DNA of 7,458 nt. It comes from Candidatus Zhuqueibacterota bacterium. Lineage in GTDB: Bacteria > KSB1 > UBA2214. Made by a program: the position numbers and the translations under genes. The stretch covers positions 1 through 7,458 of the forward strand of contig JAKJDB010000111.1 in the NCBI GenBank assembly GCA_022706175.1. The letters run 5' to 3'. Under the pieces are notes generated by a model. That model worked only from the letters and a program-made list of their open reading frames with translations. It was not told where the DNA came from and made no database searches. Shown piece after piece: positions 5,880-7,458 of the stretch (position 1 is its first letter; each line of letters begins with the position of its first letter).

Positions 5880-6623
5880 ATGCCCGCCATGTATGATCGT
5901 TTTGCCCCTTTTTACGAACTGGAGTACGGCCACAAAGAGGATGATATCGATTTTTATTTGGACGTCGCCGGCCGCTATGGCAGCCCGGTGCTGGAGATCG
6001 GAGTGGGCACCGGACGTATCGCTCTGGCGCTGGCCGCTCAGGGGCATGAGGTGTGCGGCGTGGACAATTCGGCGCCGATGCTGCGGATCGCGCGCGACAA
6101 AGTGCGCCGCATGGATATGGAGACGCGTAAACGGTTGACCCTGCGGCGAGCGGACATGCGCCGGCTGAGGTACCGCAACGCTTTTCGCACGGCGATCATC
6201 CCCTTTCGCGCCTTTTTACACAATCTGTCGCAGCAGGAACAGATGCAAACGCTGAACGGCCTCCACCGCGCACTGCGTCCGCGCGGCGTACTGGCGCTCG
6301 ATCTCTTTGTGCCCCTGTATCAGGTCCTTTCCCGTACGACCTGGCAGGTGGAGATCCCCCAGGAGGATCTCGCGCCAGGTATTGCCATCGCCTCGTCGGT
6401 GCGGCACCTCCCTGCCGAACAGAGGCTGGATATTGAAAACAGCTATCATCAAAACAAACGGGTTCGCCGGGCGCAAATGACCTACCGTTATATCTTTCGC
6501 TATGAGATGGAAGCGCTGCTGCGCGCAGCCGGATTTAGGACGATCTCCTGTCACAACGGTTTTGATGGGCAACCCTATGACTTTTACAGCGGTCTTATGA
6601 CCTTTACCGCACGGAAGCAATGA
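5880..6623 (+). CDS. Class I SAM-dependent methyltransferase, substrate unknown
   Basis: The 247-residue protein has the Rossmann-fold methyltransferase layout. The SAM-binding motif I is VLEIGVGTGR (37-46). The acidic end of strand 2 is VDNS (61-64), with Asp62 expected to hold the ribose hydroxyls. ADMRRL (91-96) is motif II-like, and FRTAIIPFRAFLHN (102-115) leads into motif III with LRPRGVLALDLF (132-143). The N-terminal YDRFAPFYE is typical of small-molecule methyltransferases of the Methyltransf_25/11 type, but the acceptor cannot be read from the sequence. The ATG at 5880 has AAAGGA (5869-5874) 5 bases upstream, which favours it over an in-frame ATG at 5823 that would add 19 residues encoded by the AT-rich promoter region. 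The next gene begins 12 bases after the stop, so they are probably one operon. Confidence 0.9.
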   Translation: MPAMYDRFAPFYELEYGHKEDDIDFYLDVAGRYGSPVLEIGVGTGRIALALAAQGHEVCGVDNSAPMLRIARDKVRRMDMETRKRLTLRRADMRRLRYRNAFRTAIIPFRAFLHNLSQQEQMQTLNGLHRALRPRGVLALDLFVPLYQVLSRTTWQVEIPQEDLAPGIAIASSVRHLPAEQRLDIENSYHQNKRVRRAQMTYRYIFRYEMEALLRAAGFRTISCHNGFDGQPYDFYSGLMTFTARKQ

Positions 6624-6635
6624 ACGGAGCAGCCG

Positions 6636-7458
6636 ATGTTTTTACCCGAAGAAGTGGATAATAAAACCTTTCGTCTGTTTGTACAGCGCGCCTGGTTTCT
6701 GCACAACAACCGCATCGCTCTGAGCCCGGCGGAGCAGGAGCTGGTGGATTTAATTCTTGATCACCCGGAGATCGAAAACGCCTTTACCCGCAAGATGCTC
6801 GACATCGCCCGCCTCTACAAGCCGGAGGAGGAGAATCCTTTTGCGCTGCTCGCCGCCCTGTGGGAGATCAACAAACAGGTGCTTGCGGACAAACCCAAGG
6901 GCGTGCGCTCCATTTTTTTGAACGGGTTTCCGGAAAACATGGTCCGCCGCGAACGGCAACGGCGTCTGGCGCGGGCGTTTCTCCGCCTCTGCCGCTCCGG
7001 TGAGAAAACCATCTCTGATGCAAAATATGTGCATGATCTGGAACGCGAGGTGCACACCGATTTTTCCAGCTCCGCGGCCGAACGGGAGATCACCGGCGAA
7101 CGCGGCGCTTACAATATCTACATCAACAATCTCATACATGAGTCCTTTTCTTCTGTGAGCAGCTCGTTTTACAAAGAGGCCGACAACCAGGTGCTCTCTG
7201 CCGGCGTCAAGCTGGCAGCGGCGTTCAACAGGCTTCCGAGCGAATGGATCGAGGGCATGGCCGCCGGCTGGCGAAGGCCGGAGAAAGCCACCCGCAAGGA
7301 ACGCGTTCAGGACTTGTGCGAGTTTCTTTTATCGCCGCAAGGGTTTTTAGAGATCAGTGCGGCCTTGTCCGCCGAGGAACGGCAGGTGGTGAAAATGGTA
7401 ATGGACAGCGGCGGCAAGCTTTTGTACAACAAGCTGGAGAAAGCGTTCGGCGGTGAAT
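6636..7458 (+). CDS. DUF1841-like protein with long helical extension, function unknown (3' end beyond window)
   Basis: An open frame of 274 codons runs from ATG 6636 to the window end without a stop; GGAG (6626-6629) lies 6 bases before it. Residues ~10-95 resemble DUF1841 as I remember that family: FRLFVQRAW (12-20), LSPAEQELVDLILDHPEI (29-46), ENPFALLAALWEINKQVLAD (66-85) and KPKGVRSIF (86-94). DUF1841 usually has His residues in the segment after NPF; they are absent here. DUF1841 proteins are about 140 residues, so the part after ~100 is extra: a basic helix (104-120), a Ser-rich region (~144-177), and a helical end with LSAEERQVVKMVMDSGGKLL (254-273 region) that looks like the start of a winged-helix motif. 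The protein looks cytoplasmic, with no signal peptide. Function is unknown; the DUF1841 call is from memory and tentative. Confidence 0.75.
   Translation, partial: MFLPEEVDNKTFRLFVQRAWFLHNNRIALSPAEQELVDLILDHPEIENAFTRKMLDIARLYKPEEENPFALLAALWEINKQVLADKPKGVRSIFLNGFPENMVRRERQRRLARAFLRLCRSGEKTISDAKYVHDLEREVHTDFSSSAAEREITGERGAYNIYINNLIHESFSSVSSSFYKEADNQVLSAGVKLAAAFNRLPSEWIEGMAAGWRRPEKATRKERVQDLCEFLLSPQGFLEISAALSAEERQVVKMVMDSGGKLLYNKLEKAFGGE

Overview
The window is a GC-rich bacterial chromosome segment with every supported gene on the + strand. Its core is the translation block rplM-rpsI-rpsB-tsf-pyrH-frr (L13, S9, S2, EF-Ts, UMP kinase, ribosome recycling factor). Finding rplM-rpsI directly ahead of rpsB-tsf-pyrH-frr, together with a short EF-Ts of 197 residues, suggests a lineage in or near the FCB group (Calditrichota/KSB1-like, Chlorobi/Ignavibacteria, Marinimicrobia, Gemmatimonadota-like). 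The -10 box seen upstream of rplM is sigma70-like rather than the Bacteroidota type. The assignment is inferred from gene order and protein character, and the phylum is not certain.

Layout. Positions 1-66 hold the last codons of an upstream gene. Two overlapping genes of unknown function follow (202-666 and 650-1756). Both encode exported proteins: a small signal-peptide protein, and a larger one with a signal peptide, a helical/coiled-coil body and a C-terminal membrane anchor. A spacer at 1757-1948 carries a GC-rich hairpin and then a good sigma70-like promoter for rplM, which starts at a TTG codon. rplM and rpsI are closely spaced. A gap of about 100 bases before rpsB contains a structured RNA whose loop can pair with the bases next to the rpsB Shine-Dalgarno sequence, a plausible autoregulatory leader. 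rpsB-tsf ends at a strong intrinsic terminator (4325-4351). pyrH-frr follow with 3 bases between them and end at a second strong terminator (5707-5734).

Downstream, a spacer with three palindromes and an AT-rich promoter-like stretch precedes a class I SAM-dependent methyltransferase (5880-6623). After 12 bases comes a gene that runs off the end of the window (6636 onward). Its first ~95 residues resemble the DUF1841 family and are followed by an unrecognised helical extension.

The core is ordinary housekeeping: the ribosomal proteins, EF-Ts and RRF serve translation, and UMP kinase supplies pyrimidine nucleotides. No defence system, mobile element, CRISPR array, tRNA or rRNA is seen. The parts most worth a second look are the rpsB leader, the terminator inside the usual rpsB-to-frr run, and the unrecognised flanking genes.
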